The translations under genes were made by a program, and so were the position numbers. This document shows, piece by piece, positions 10,385 to 21,783 of a stretch of 64,000 nt of DNA; position 1 is the stretch's first letter; every line of letters begins with the position of its first letter. Origin of the DNA: Stictocephala bisonia. Lineage: Eukaryota; Arthropoda; Insecta; Hemiptera; Membracidae. The notes under the pieces were generated by a model. The model did no database searches, was not told the DNA's origin, and saw only the letters and a program-made list of their open reading frames with translations. Location of the stretch: positions 1,547,941 through 1,611,940 of the forward strand of contig JAQJVL010000084.1 in assembly GCA_035578905.1 (NCBI GenBank), read 5' to 3'.

Positions 10385-10892
10385 GGTGTACATGAGGGTG
10401 TACTGAATGGTCATACAAAATACAACACCACTGTACATGAGGGTGGAAAGGTGGGTCAACACCACTGTACATGAGGGGGTGGGAGAGTGGGTCAACACCA
10501 CTGTACATGAGGGGGTTGGTGGTGGGTCAACACCACTGTAAATGAGGGGGTGGGAGGGTGGGTCAACACAACTGTACATAAGGGGGTGGGTGGTGGGTTA
10601 ACACCACTGTACATGAGGGAGTGGTCAACACCACTGTACATGAGGGGGTGGGAGAGTGGGTCAACACCACTGTACATGAGGGGGTGGGTGGGTGAGTGAA
10701 CACCACAGTACGTGAGGGGGTGGGTGGTGGGTCAACACCACTGTACATGAGGGGGTGTGAGAGTGGGTCAACACCACTGTACATGAGGGGGTGAGTGGGT
10801 GGGTCAATATCACTGAACGTGAGGTGGTGGGTGGGTGGGTCAACACCACTGTACGTGAGGTGGTGGGTGGTTGGGTCAACACCACTGTACGT
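10385..10892 (+). repeat. 36 bp minisatellite, locus 2 (about 13-14 units)
   Basis: Units of 36 bp of the form CTGTACATGAGGGGGTGGG plus GGGTCAACACCA; some are shortened, as at 10612-10640. It is homologous to the family core, but here TATGGG has become TGAGGGGG and AATACC has become AACACC in nearly every unit, which shows local homogenisation. The last units at the right edge (GTACGTGAGG) are nearer the general consensus. The minus-strand open frames across it are repeat artefacts. Confidence 0.93.
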
Positions 10893-11399
10893 AAGGGTTC
10901 AATGGTATCCCAGTCTTAGTCATTTTGTGTGAACCAGCAGAAGGACTAGAGAAGCCTAGTCATATAGATGTTCGCTATAACAGCCTGGAGCTAACAGTTA
11001 CGCACCACACTGTTAAGTGTGTTATTTACTATGTTTGTTACTTTAGTAAGAAGTAATTTGAAGACCCTAAAGGTTTCTAAAATGTACAATATGTTTATGA
11101 CAGCAATATTTTATATTTAGATACCTATAAATATAGATACCTATCTCAGCTATAATTCTAGTACCTCCCATAAACATTTATACTCGAAGGAAATTTGTCG
11201 TTATCGGTTTGTGTGTCTTGTCCGTTTTGATAATTTATCATCCCCTTGGTTATAAATCATTTATAAACATTTAATTATTATTTATTCACACATTAGAATG
11301 AATTTTGTTGTAAAAAACTGTAAACATTGTATCTTCAGTTTTTTTTGTCATTAATGATCAAAAGTTAAATTTCCTTTTGTATGTGTTTTTGTCTGTCTA

Positions 11400-11575
11400 C
11401 GCCAGAGGCATTTTTTTACTTATTCTCTACAAACGTTGCTATGAGACAACGCTCCAAACCCATCAAACGAATCTTTATGAACCTCCCAGAATTTGAACCT
11501 GTGACCCTCTGGATATGAAACAGAAGTGTTAACCACTAAGCTAGCAAGAGGCTTTAATGGTTCGGCATGTTAAAA
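11400..11575 (-). repeat. tRNA-derived SINE-like fragment
   Basis: On the minus strand TAGCTTAGTGGTTAAC fits a pol III A box and GGTTCAAATTC fits a B box, about 45 nt apart. The acceptor arms do not pair and the T stem is imperfect, so it is not a working tRNA. It is probably a decayed SINE head. Confidence 0.6.
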
Positions 11576-12884
11576 TTACACTTAAATCACCTGTTCTAAA
11601 TATTTCGATTAATATTTTATGTTTGCGTTTTGTACTTTCACGTATCAAATTAATTATACGAATTGAATTTTTAAAGTTACAATCACAATAATTAAGTAAG
11701 ATTTTACTATCGATCGATTGATATGCACAAATGAAATTCTAACTATATATTCAGGCACTGGACAGTAAACATGACACTTGCATTCTATCCCAAAACTCTT
11801 CGTTTACTATTGATAGTACATCTTACATGCACTGTTTGTGTTTCTGTGTGCTAGTATGGAGCAAAAATCACCCCAGCTGTAAGACAGGAGCTAAATAAAA
11901 GATTCATTCAAGAGAATCCACAGTCTCTTGAACTCCAAAGACTACTGCATTTTTAACGTGTCACTCTACCCCATGTTGTTATTTTTATTTGGGATCTCTT
12001 ATTTTTGTAACAAACTTGGTACTGTTTTTGTCCAGAAAAATATTAAAAGAGTCTGATAACTTTAATTAAGAAGAAATATTTGCCATAATGTATTAAAATT
12101 CAACTATGAAATAATTAATAAATATTCAAGCAAGCTTATATAAAGGCATCAAAATACAGTATAAATATGTTTAGAATTAGAGTCCAAAAAATGTAAACTC
12201 AGTGTTTGTGAGTAATTGTGACTGTCTCTATAAAGTTTAATATTCAATTTTTATTAGGTAGTGCTTAGTTAAATTGATTTAATTTAAATAACAGTATAAT
12301 AATATTTTATAAAATTCTTGAAACTATTGTTTCATACAACCCAATACTGTCGCCAATGTTTACGTTATCACTTAAAAAGTATTGATAAAATTGCATGCAA
12401 GAAATTGTTTAAGTGTTTAAAATATATATAACATTAATATTATCAGTCAGATCAAATATTTCTTGAAGTTACGAGTATAATGCAAATATTTGTTTGTATA
12501 TCAAATATAACTAAAACCAACAAATTTATTGATTTTACACTATAATAAAAAATAACGTACTAACACACAATCAAAATATAAATGGAAACTAATAATAAAA
12601 AATGACAGGATAAAAACACGAGAAATGACATCAAGACATCCAGTACCACGATACTGTGGAAACCCTCACAGGTAATCCGATGACATCTTAAATTGAAAAT
12701 TTGTACATTTTTTGCCTATTCGAAAGATCATAAATATAATTGCTCCTCTTATTGATAGAATATTTCCAAAAGTCTTTGTCTCTCATCAATTAAATTCAGT
12801 CTTCAATGATCATGAAAAATTTTATAAATAAAATTCAAAAACCCTAAATATTTTTATATTAATTTACAATATCAGTTCAATATT
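11576..12884. other. AT-rich sequence, no gene seen
   Basis: There are many stops in all frames and long A/T stretches. I see nothing assignable. Confidence 0.5.
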
Positions 12885-13050
12885 GCCGGCGTGGTGGCTC
12901 AGTGGCTAAGGCTTCGGACTGCAGAGGGCAAGGTCCAAGGTTCGAATCCACACTGAGCCAACGGTCGGTACTTCACTCGTTGAATAAAGATCACGCACAG
13001 GCCTGTAAGTCCATGTGAACTGGTGAGTAAAGTTAAAAAAAATAATTAAA
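12885..13050 (+). mobile_element. tRNA-derived SINE, family S1, copy 1
   Basis: The head GCCGGCGTGGTGGCTCAGTG contains the A box TGGCTCAGTGG, and GGTTCGAATCC is the B box, so transcription would be by RNA polymerase III. The body carries the ACGGTCGGTACTTCACTCGT block, CACAGGCCTGTA and an A-rich tail. It matches 21151-21325, 63836-63998 and, inverted, 30405-30575. There is no acceptor stem pairing, so it is not a tRNA. No clear target duplication was seen. Confidence 0.92.
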
Positions 13051-14504
13051 AATAAAGTTTTATTTCATGTATCCCATATCACAATTATTACAGTATCAAT
13101 AGGGTCTACTATTAAAATCATCTGTAATATCAAATTATAATTAATTCTTAAAGTGAAATAAATACATCACATATAAAAACAATACTTACATATCTTACAG
13201 CTACGAGTCACGTGGATAAAACAATTTTCCATATAACACATAAGACATGGAAGATTAGTTGTATGTCTATACGTATGTTGGGAGTTCTTTACCTTCTCCG
13301 GCATTAAGTATTGTAGATGGGAAATCGGTCAGCATTAGCCACTGTTACTTCCGTATTTATTTCTACAAAAGGTGAAGTTAGGGCTGTAAAGCCCTCTCTA
13401 CCACTTTACCTCGTCATAGATGATAACGAATGATTTAAAATATTAAATACAAGAAAGTAAAAATATACATTACTCTCAGGAACCAAACAATAAACAGTCA
13501 ACATTTTCATTCAAAATTAAACTACAAAAAAATACGACTATCTCAAATAAATCTAAAGTTATTTTCAGAGTATTAATTAAAAGTTATTATTTAAAGGTTA
13601 TTCCTTAAGAGTTATTCTCTTAAAGTATGTAACCTAACTGACGTTTTTATTATTTCCTAATTGCACTGATATAATACCGTTTGTCCAATTGCATTATAGA
13701 AATATAATATTTTTGTGGTACAAAAATTTTTGATTGAAATAATTTTTAATCTCTTATATAATAGTAGAAAAGAACATAAGAAAAAAGTGTACACTATTTT
13801 CCAACAAGTTGACAAACAAGTGAAAAGTTCTTCTCATCATTTTCCAAGACTTTCTTTTCTACGTCTATCCAAACAATGGATCACATAGTTACAGAGTGCC
13901 CTCTGCACTGTTTTAAGGAGGGGTCAGCAAGCATAAACAAAATCAGTGGGTAGGTATCAAATAGATTGGACTTAGCCTTGTGTCAGGAGATTACTTAAAA
14001 CCTTTATTCAATCAATATGCCATCATGTCTTTTGAATCTTTATCCAAATATACATCGCAGCTTTAAAATTAACAAATGGTAGCTGTCAACAAACCATACG
14101 ATATATATTTTCTACGTGTACCTAAACCTAAAACGTAATTAATAAACCTAACTTAATTTTTGTATGCTCACTAATAATTCTAATTTTAAATTACAAACCT
14201 CCAGCCCAGAACTCATTCTATTCATCTTCTGTTTTAATTTTAATAAATCTTATAATTACCGTCTGTTCTATCCCTGTCTCTTTTTCATTATTTTAAATAA
14301 ATTCAAATTTGATCTAACCTCTAAATAAATAAAGCAAAAATGACGTCATCACGCGAATAATATATTTGGCATTGTCTCAGAAGGTCAGAAGTATATGTTT
14401 TTTTTTAAATTAATCAGAACAATTGAAACATACTCCGGAAAAATGCAAAGTGGTGATATTCTCCAATAAATAACATTTGATAAGAGAGTTGCAGTCCGGG
14501 AGGA
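13051..14504. other. AT-rich sequence, no gene seen
   Basis: A small hairpin, AGGGCTGTAAAGCCCT, lies near 13379. A TGACGTCATCACG phrase lies at about 14341. No coding region is supported. Confidence 0.45.
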
Positions 14505-14600
14505 TGATCCGCCTAGCGGTAAATTGCAAGCTATTCCATTTGCAATAACCCTAACTCAAGAAGGACATTGATAGGACGTTCACTCCTAGATTCACCGTGT
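14505..14600 (+). repeat. Dispersed fragment (TTGCAATAACCCTAACTCA), copy 2
   Basis: It matches 8735-8830 and the inverse of 30010-30110: AAATTGCAAGCTATTCC, ATTTGCAATAACCCTAACTC and AAGGACATTGATAGG. Confidence 0.65.
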
Positions 14601-14707
14601 AGTACATAAATATATTGATATGATGTTGAAACAAATGTTTATATTTCATCTATTTAAAATATATAGATTAGCTGAAAAATGTCTTGTAATATACTAAAAG
14701 CATTCTA

Positions 14708-14743
14708 TGTAATCTACTATGAAAAACATAGTAGATTACACAT
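14708..14743. repeat. Perfect hairpin next to the MITE
   Basis: TGTAATCTACTATG and its inverse CATAGTAGATTACA flank a 5 nt loop (AAAAA). It ends 5 bp before the left end of the MITE at 14748. Confidence 0.75.
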
Positions 14744-14747
14744 GTTT

Positions 14748-15493
14748 GATGAGGAAGACAAATGTTATTGGACATTTGCCATCATTACGTGAAAAATACC
14801 AATCACGACGTTTCAATTTGGTAAAACCCAAGTCTTTTTCAAGTGTTAAAAACTAAATTACATATACACAAACATGTTATATAACTACGTCCATAAATAA
14901 TCAAATATTACAAAATGATGGAAGTCTTACGACCCACAGTGACGATCTTGTAATATTTGATTATTGTGTTATTTTATTCCTACTAATTGTTGTTTTTTCA
15001 GGTTAAAATGTAATTGTAATATTTAATTTAGATTAGCCAGTAGTCTCAGTCCTTCCGAGTCACATATTTCATTTTTGTGCATGCTTAATCTTATTTTAAA
15101 TTAGTAGTGTTTTTCAGGTACCATATATTTATTTCTGCTTAGTTAATGTAATCTCATTTCAGTCTGATTGGAATTTTAATTTAATTGTGTTTTAACATTT
15201 TTTCTTTGATATCGTGATCTTGGCAGCGCCTAATTGGTTATATTAATTTCACCCAGTTAACATTTTTTTATATTTAGTAGAAGTTCATTTTGTTGTACCC
15301 CATTCTATGATCTAGGTTAAGATGTAAATAATTATTAATGTAGATAAGAACGTAGTTTTGTAACATGAATGTGTAGATGTAATTTAGTTTTTAGCTCTTG
15401 AAAAAGGTTCGGGTTTTACCAAATCAAAACGTCGTTATTGGTATTTTTCACGTAATGATGGCAAATGTCCAACAACCTTTTGTCTTCCTCATC
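14748..15493. mobile_element. MITE-like element with ~150 bp terminal inverted repeats
   Basis: The left end GATGAGGAAGACAAA is the inverse of the right end TTTGTCTTCCTCATC. The similarity continues inward for about 140-150 bp (14748-14895 against 15345-15493), including GGACATTTGCCATCATTACG, ACGACGTTT and TTTGGTAAAACCC. The 450 bp interior has no open frame and holds a further 15 bp perfect inverted repeat, AATCAAATATTACAA, at 14899-14963. A solo copy of the end is at 5238. It is non-autonomous, and the source transposase is unknown. Confidence 0.88.
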
Positions 15494-16236
15494 TGATACT
15501 CCACCATTAACAAATTTTAAAAACAAAGTTACATATGTTTGTTTACATTTTTATAATTAATTGTTAAATAGAAGTTAAGTTAGAAAATGAATGTGAAATG
15601 GTTCACAAATATACTTGTTTCATTAATTCAGATTTATTAATTATTTTTTATTGTAAACACAATATATATAATGTTTTTAGCAATCTTAAATGAGAAATGG
15701 TGCTTATTATTTTAAAATCTATTACTTATCTTAAGTTTACTTTTGTTTTTAAATAGGACTATTCAGTGGGTTTTGTAACTATGAATCTTAACATAACGCT
15801 TAAGGATTATACAGGGTGGTTGGCGCTTGAAATCACAAATAGAAAATTTTTTATGTCTTCTTATCTTAAATGTAGTTTCTGGAACTTGTTAATAAAGCTA
15901 AAAACTAGAAAACATTATTTTTGAAGAAAAATGTTAAGTTTTGGCATTATTATTGTGTGAGTTATAGCTTTACAAAATGTCAAATAAAAAAATTCCCATT
16001 TAACAAGATGTCATATGATATAACATGCTGAAAAATAAGCTCAATATTTTTTGCATAAAGGAGTATGTGTACTTTTAGAAATGTGGCTTTTAGAGAAAAA
16101 TCAGTTTACAGTTAAAATAAATTATTTATTTGCATTAAACGCAACCATTATCGATAAGAAAATAATAACGATGCAACAACTCCAAAGTTTACTTTAAAAG
16201 TTTCAACTATATTTCCTGTGTAGCCCATATCCTTTC
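15494..16236. other. AT-rich sequence, no gene seen
   Basis: No assignable feature. ACAGGGTGGTTGGCGCTTG near 15811 is less AT-rich but matches nothing else here. Confidence 0.45.
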
Positions 16237-16405
16237 CTTTACAAGCTCTTGATCTCTTCCTCAATCATCTCTATCTCCTTTACAAGCTTTTGATCTCTTC
16301 CTCATTCATTTCTCTCTCCTTTACAAGCTCTTGATCTCTTCCTAATTCATTTCTTTCTCCTTTACAAGCTCTTGATCTCATCCTCATTCATCTCTCTCTC
16401 TCCTT
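16237..16405. repeat. 41 bp tandem repeat, 4 units
   Basis: ACAAGCTCTTGATCTCTTCC recurs at 16241, 16282, 16323 and 16364, an exact 41 bp spacing. The strand shown is pyrimidine-rich (CT-rich). Confidence 0.92.
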
Positions 16406-16599
16406 CGTATAAGCAAACGTTACATTATACGATAACTTTTCCCAACATTTTGGAGCAGCTTCTGAGATTATATTTTCTTTGAGTTGACAGCTGTGGACAA
16501 CTCATGAAACCCTAATCAAAAAAGTCTTTGGGAGTTACATCCAGAGATCTGGCTGGCCGTGGAACAGTTCCGCTACGTTCTATACACGGTGGTTAAACG

Positions 16600-17160
16600 T
16601 TAGTAAACGTCACGCCATTTTAAAGTGCTTGTCTGTCAGGGAGCTGATGAGTTGGGAGTATATACATTTAATGACACCATCAACGCTTATGTCACATAAC
16701 AAGCAAACGTAATCCTATTTAACAGGGCTTGTCTATCTTAGAGCTGATGAGTTGGGAGTACACTCAACTAATGACGTCATCAACGCTTATGTCACGTAAC
16801 AAGCAAACGTCATCCTATTTAACAGGGCTTGTCTATCTTAGAGCTGATGAGTTGGGAGTACACTCAACTAATGACGTCATCAACGCTTGTCACGTAACAA
16901 GCAAACGTCATCCTATTTAACAGGGCTTGTCTCTCTTGGAGCTGATGAGTTGGGAGTACACTTAACTAATGACGTCATCAACGCTTATGTCACATAACAA
17001 GCAAACGTCATCCTATTTAACAGGGCTTGTCTCTCTTGGAGCTGATGAGTTGGGAGTACACTCAACTAATGACGTCATCAACGCTTGTCACGTAACAAGC
17101 AAACGTCATCCTATTTAATAGGGCATGTCTCTTTGGGAGCTGATGAGTTGAGAGTACATA
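16600..17160 (+). repeat. 98/100 bp tandem array with TGACGTCA sites
   Basis: About 5.5 units start at GGGCTTGTCT at about 16625, 16725, 16825, 16923, 17023 and 17121. Unit lengths are 100, 98 or 100 bp owing to loss of TA in CTTATGTCAC. Each central unit holds GAGCTGATGAGTTGGGAGTA and the palindrome TGACGTCA (16772, 16872, 16969, 17069). The outer units are more diverged, as usual for tandem arrays. The open frame at 16729-16920 is a repeat artefact. A diverged single copy is at 31970-32090. Confidence 0.93.
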
Positions 17161-18519
17161 CTACTAATTGTTGGTTAAATTCATAAAATCGGGTAAAAAG
17201 GATTATAATCTCAATTTATTGTAAAATAAATTATAATGATATGTAAATTTAAAAAATAAAAACACAAAATAATATCTCAATGATTATATTTACTTTATGG
17301 ATCCTTTTTGTGTTGGTATGCATGTAATATGTGGTTAAACGAAATCTATCACCTTAAAATATCCAATTTTTTCAACTATTAAATATTTACCTTTGGAGCT
17401 TTGCTTATCTAGTAGACAGTGAGTGATATTTTGCTGTAAATATTGATTTTTATAGCCTACAAAGAAGCAATAGTGTTTTATTGTTAAATGGTAAGACCCA
17501 TCCCCCCACCAAAACTAGAAGTCGTGCCAACTGGGGCATGGCTCAAAACCAGTCAGGCGATAGGATCAAGGGTGGCAGTCGTAGGGTCAAATGACAACTC
17601 GGCAGCTGAGCAAAAACTAATTTATTTTTACGGAAAATAATCTGCAAAACCTTGCAGGCAGAAGGCCACAATATCAATAGGCAGAAAGCCACAACATCAA
17701 TTACACTTAAGAAAGAACTAGCAACACAAAATTAACAAGAAAACACAAACTAACACATAAACAACAAACGCTATAAATACCAAAGTTACAAACACATGTG
17801 CCTATCTGCAGAAAAATACTAGAGACACAAAACCTTTAAGAAAAACTAATAATGACAAATTTAGAAAAAATCTTTGACAACCCGAATTAACCGGCAATTT
17901 AGCCCACATCCCATGATTCCACCGAGGCCAAGGAGTAAGACGGGGTCCCTGGGTGGCTCCGAATAGATGTTAAAGAAATAATACAATAATCCCCTTTTGG
18001 TTAATGTTTAAAAATTAAACAAATATATAACACAGTACCGTTTCAGTACAATCTGACATCAACAATACGATCCACTAAAATCTAATTGAACATACATTTT
18101 ATGGTTAGAGGAAAAATTATTATTGTGATAAGATTTAACTCAGACGTTTGAGTTTATTAGCTTATCAGATGATACATCAAATATATAGTTTGGAAATTGT
18201 TTACTACAATTCGTCTTTAGCTAAAAGGTATATGTTAAAGTGAAATATAGATCTATTAAGACGGATCAGTAACTAATCGTGTGTGTAAACTTGGGTTACA
18301 CAAAGACTCTTCAGTTGTAAATGTAAGTGACATAAAGTTTATGGGGGAACTGTGGGGTATCGACGAAACGATAACAGCTCCAATATATTGGCGATTCGTC
18401 TGTGAATGTTGACTTTAAAGACAACAACGGAGAGACTTAACAATACTCTAGTCTGGACTCAATGTGATTCAACGCCAATCTAATACAGCAAGAACGAAAG
18501 AGACCAAGATAGAGGTACA
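17161..18519. other. Unassigned; GC-richer patch at 17490-17960
   Basis: Most of the stretch is AT-rich without features. At 17490-17600 and 17880-17960 the composition is clearly less AT-rich, with a near-duplicated phrase AGGCAGAA(G/A)GCCACAA at 17658 and 17682. It may be a fossil element or untranslated region. No frame can be assigned. Confidence 0.35.
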
Positions 18520-18625
18520 TTAGGGGCCTGGTTCATTTCACCCGTCTTAATTGGTGTGAAGGTGGCCTCTTGTTTCCTGGCACCAAGTTGATTACACTCA
18601 TCTCTCTTCTTTTGTCTTTTTATTT
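18520..18625 (+). repeat. Dispersed repeat family 2, copy 1
   Basis: GGGGCCTGGTTCATTTCACC, GGTGGCCTCTTGTTTCCTG and TTGATTACACTCATCTCTC match 27330-27445 (inverted) and, more distantly, 35575-35675. The type is unknown. Confidence 0.75.
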
Positions 18626-19219
18626 GCTCTTAAAATGTAACATTTAAAAAAATGCTTTGCCTGTATTTTACATCCCATTACATACAATATTTGGCAAGTA
18701 ATAGAGTTTTAACATGACAAATAAATATTACAACATAGAAAAAGCAAATATCTACATATATTGGACTTGCCTATTTGCTTAATTCGAAGTCATAAAAAAG
18801 TCCGAACTGGTTCAAGAAAGAGTTTTCTATAAAGTGCACAATACGATCACAATGTCAAAAAAGGTAACAATATTATGTCTAACACTGTATTAAATAAAAT
18901 AACTATTTGTCTAAAATCTGTACACAAAATAAACATGCTTTTATGCTAAATTATACCTCTAGAAACAATCAGTTAAAAACATTATATTATGAATACGTAA
19001 TTTTTTTTTAATTTTATAATTAATAGTAAAACGAAAGTAATTTTAGATCATTATAATTTGTAGTGGTGTATGATTTAGCCTAGTGTTAGTAGTATAAGAA
19101 AATACAATTGTGTGAGGTTTGTTATACAATTGTCTACCATAATAAATATTTTTTGATTGAGTAAATTGACACTTAATGAACAGGATATTTGTACCATGGG
19201 TTTTAACATGAAGTTTTAT
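18626..19219. other. AT-rich sequence, no gene seen
   Basis: No assignable feature. Confidence 0.5.
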
Positions 19220-19318
19220 CCACTAGACTTTTTAAGTAGTATCCACTAGATTTCAACCACTGAGCGGACGCCATCTACGTCGGTGAGGACCGAGCATAGG
19301 ACCTATCGCCTTCAATCT
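19220..19318 (+). repeat. Dispersed repeat family 3, copy 1 (cut short by minisatellite)
   Basis: GACTTTTTAAGTAGTATCCA, GCCATCTACGTCGGTGAGG and ACCGAGCATAGGACCTATCG match 20288-20380 almost exactly. This copy loses homology after CGCCTT, just before the minisatellite at about 19340. Confidence 0.85.
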
Positions 19319-19339
19319 TTATAACTACGTACGTTTGAA

Positions 19340-19470
19340 TACCACTGTATGTGTATGGGTGGGTGGGTGGATCAATACCACAGTACGTGTATGGGTGGGT
19401 GGGTGGGTCAATACCACTGTACGTGTATGGGTGGGTGGGTGGGGGTTGGGTCAATACCACCTACGTGTAT
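19340..19470 (+). repeat. 36 bp minisatellite, locus 3 (about 3.5 units)
   Basis: CACTGTATGTGTATGGG(TGGG)n followed by TCAATACCA in 36 bp units, the form nearest the family consensus. The last unit is extended by an extra GGGGTT. Four to five GGG runs per unit could form a G-quadruplex. Confidence 0.92.
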
Positions 19471-20039
19471 GGTTATGAGCGTGTTTTGGTTGTAAGTACT
19501 CTTTTTGGGTATAAGAATAACTTAGAGAGAGTTTGAAATTAATCAAAAAATAACAGTTGTTAAATTGTTGAAATGTGAATGGTGATGGTCATATTATTCA
19601 CAATGTCATTGACTTTTCATAATGTTGAAAAGAATAAGTCTGATCCAGTGGACTTTTGATCTATACGGTATAAAAACGAATATATGTTCGTTTGTGTCTA
19701 TGACTGCATGTACATTAATTAATTATTACTACACCATCAATTCAATTGTCATAAAACTTTTGGAAGCTATGGATTTTTTCCAGGGAAGGTTTTACGCATT
19801 GTTTATCGCCCCACCTACCGGCCTTAAAAGTTTCAGTGGTAATCTAAAGGCAATGACTTATTTAATCAATAACCAGCTGCTAAATAAAAACACTTGAAAT
19901 GAAAACTTTTGCAATAGACAAAGTAAATATATTGGGTGCTTATACTAATAAATAGGTAGCAGACCAAGTGCACTGAATGATTAAATATAACTACATATAT
20001 ATAAATTTGGGTTTATTCATTATTCATTACATAAGTCAC
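19471..20039. other. AT-rich sequence with an unassigned 91-codon frame
   Basis: A plus-strand frame at 19622-19897 has no recognisable motif and no coding support beyond its length. I treat it as chance. Nothing else was seen. Confidence 0.35.
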
Positions 20040-20285
20040 CGATTATGAGGGGTGAATGAGTGTGATGAGTGAAGATAACGAGTGTAGTCATAGTTCTAAC
20101 CAAGGTCGACTGTTCCTTAGAAAGCTCCATTTATTAACAGTCCAATAGCTAGGTCCTAGAGAAGCTAAATGACCTAAAGCTTTACGTGGAATCCGAACCA
20201 TGTAGTTTTGGTCTGATTGTCAGGTAATTGAAAGCCTCGTTTTCATCTTCCCCACAAACAACCCTGACAACTACCCAACATGGAC
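20040..20285 (+). repeat. Dispersed tRNA-related repeat family S3, copy 1
   Basis: GAATGAGTGTGATGAGTG, ACGAGTGTAGTCATAGTT and GTCCTTAGAAAG-like blocks match the repeat at 61255-61480, with fragments at 9140 and 38330 (inverted). It runs up to family 3 at 20288. Confidence 0.65.
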
Positions 20286-20287
20286 AC

Positions 20288-20440
20288 TCAGACTTTTTAA
20301 GTAGTATCCACTCGATTTCAACAATTTAGCGCACGCCATCTACGTTGGTGAGGACCGAGCATAGGACCTATCGCCTTTGTCCCCAAGTAGCTGGGTTATA
20401 ACACTGCGCCACTAGCGCCGACTTTCTTGATATAGTGTAC
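20288..20440 (+). repeat. Dispersed repeat family 3, copy 2
   Basis: A direct copy of 19220-19318, about 1.07 kb downstream. It extends further right through CCCCAAGTAGCTGGGTTATA and CACTGCGCCACTAGCGCC. The right part resembles a complement of a tRNA-like head (CCACTAGCGC). Confidence 0.8.
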
Positions 20441-20463
20441 CTACTAAAATTTGTAGTCAATAG

Positions 20464-20545
20464 TCACAAACCGAGGCGGAAGGCGGCCTAGCGCAGCGAG
20501 TTACGGCGTTGGCATGCTAAGCGTGCTGGGGTGTCCCCTACTTCT
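20464..20545 (+). repeat. tRNA-like fragment (A box and anticodon arm)
   Basis: CTAGCGCAGCGAGTTACGG fits an A box. GCATGCTAAGCGTGC forms an anticodon-type hairpin. No B box follows, so it is truncated, most likely a SINE piece. Confidence 0.5.
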
Positions 20546-21150
20546 TTATAAAATACATTACCGTAAATTTCCTAACTCGGATGAAGTAACTTGAGCTTTT
20601 TTAATTAACTTCAATAATAATATTATAAATGCATAATTAAAAAGAGGTTCTTTGATTATTTTAATGCTAATTCAGTTTTCATGTATAAACAATTAAAAAG
20701 GGTTGTTGTGACAAAAAACTGTTCCCTTATTAACTAACATTTAAACAAACTTAATAATAATATTACTACTGGTAACTTTTAGCCTGGTCTACCAACGTAC
20801 TAAGTCGTATATTGTCGAATTATCACAATGAATATAGATTTTACACAGTTGGGTAGGTTTATGACTTTCACCGAGATATACAGTAAATGAGAGTACACTA
20901 CTTCAGAATGGTAGACTAGTCATAACACAGAGTGACATCTCATGTCTTACTGTTCAACTTGGAGAGTGGAACTCTAGCATGTAGCTAAGATGTTTGTTGA
21001 ACACTCATCTTAGAGGAAAGGAATATGGTACAGCACAATTGAGTGGTTCAGAGTGGGAAAAATAGGACAGAGAATCATTATTTGCACATTTTGTGCATAT
21101 AATGATTTGCACAAAATGTGCATCATCATTATATCATCATCAACCTTTTT
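20546..21150. other. AT-rich sequence, no gene seen
   Basis: A short hairpin, CATTTTGTGCATATAATG, and a nearby inverse of TTTGCACATTTTGTGCA lie at about 21080-21125. Nothing else is assignable. Confidence 0.4.
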
Positions 21151-21325
21151 CCGGCGTGGTGGCTCAGTGGCTAAGGCTTCGGACTGCGGAGGGCAAGGTC
21201 CAAGGTTCGAATCCCCACTGAGCCAACGGTCGGTACTTCACTCGTTGAATAAAGTTGACGCACAGGCCTGTAGGCCCATATCAACTGGCGAGTGAAGTTT
21301 AAATAAAAAAAAAAAAAAAAAAAAA
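21151..21325 (+). mobile_element. tRNA-derived SINE, family S1, copy 2
   Basis: CCGGCGTGGTGGCTCAGTGG with the A box, GGTTCGAATCC B box, the GGTCGGTACTTCACTCGTTG body block, and a pure A tail of about 20 nt at 21303-21323. The clean tail and close match to 63836-63998 suggest a young insertion. Confidence 0.93.
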
Positions 21326-21500
21326 TTCAAAGTAACTCAGATGTAGGGCAACAATACAAATAACCCGAGAACTGAATAAAAAACTACATTGTTAAAAAAT
21401 AATTCTTGTTCAATGAATTACAGATAAATTTAAAGTTGATTTAAAGTTATTTTTAACTTAAAACTACGACGTTCCATATTAAAACATCTAATTTCTAGTC

Positions 21501-21561
21501 TTTACTTTCAGAAAAGCATAACATTACGTATACAACAAAGTTATGCTTTTTCTAAAGTAAA
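21501..21561. repeat. 22 bp inverted repeat (GTTATGCTTTTCT hairpin)
   Basis: TTTACTTTCAGAAAAGCATA (21501-) pairs with its near-perfect inverse ending at 21561, with an 18 nt loop. A third GTTATGCTTTTC copy lies at about 21574. Confidence 0.75.
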
Positions 21562-21783
21562 CTATATTATGTTATGCTTTTCGTGATAGCCATACCCATA
21601 TTATTGATCATGCTACATTGTATATATAAAATATAACAATCCTTTTAATATAACGTACATAATAGAGTGTTTCACACATTAGAACTATTAAAATGGAACA
21701 TCATGTTACAAGTACAGTCATTAATGGAATCTGATTAAGTGCTGGCAAAAGTCATTGGTCATAAGAAAACTGAACTGTAATAT

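Noticed and set aside
10317..10885. Several minus-strand frames rich in THPPTPSCTVVL
   Set aside because: Artefacts of the 36 bp minisatellite.
12885..12965. Functional tRNA gene
   Set aside because: A and B boxes are present but the acceptor ends do not pair and the same sequence recurs four times with a SINE body and A-rich tail.
16600..17160. Possible hammerhead ribozymes in the 98/100 bp array
   Set aside because: Each unit has CTGATGAG and a possible stem AGTTG...CAACT after it, but the GAAA core segment does not follow where the ribozyme needs it.
19622..19897. 91-codon plus-strand frame as a gene
   Set aside because: No recognisable motif, no splice or promoter context, and length near what chance gives in 64 kb.
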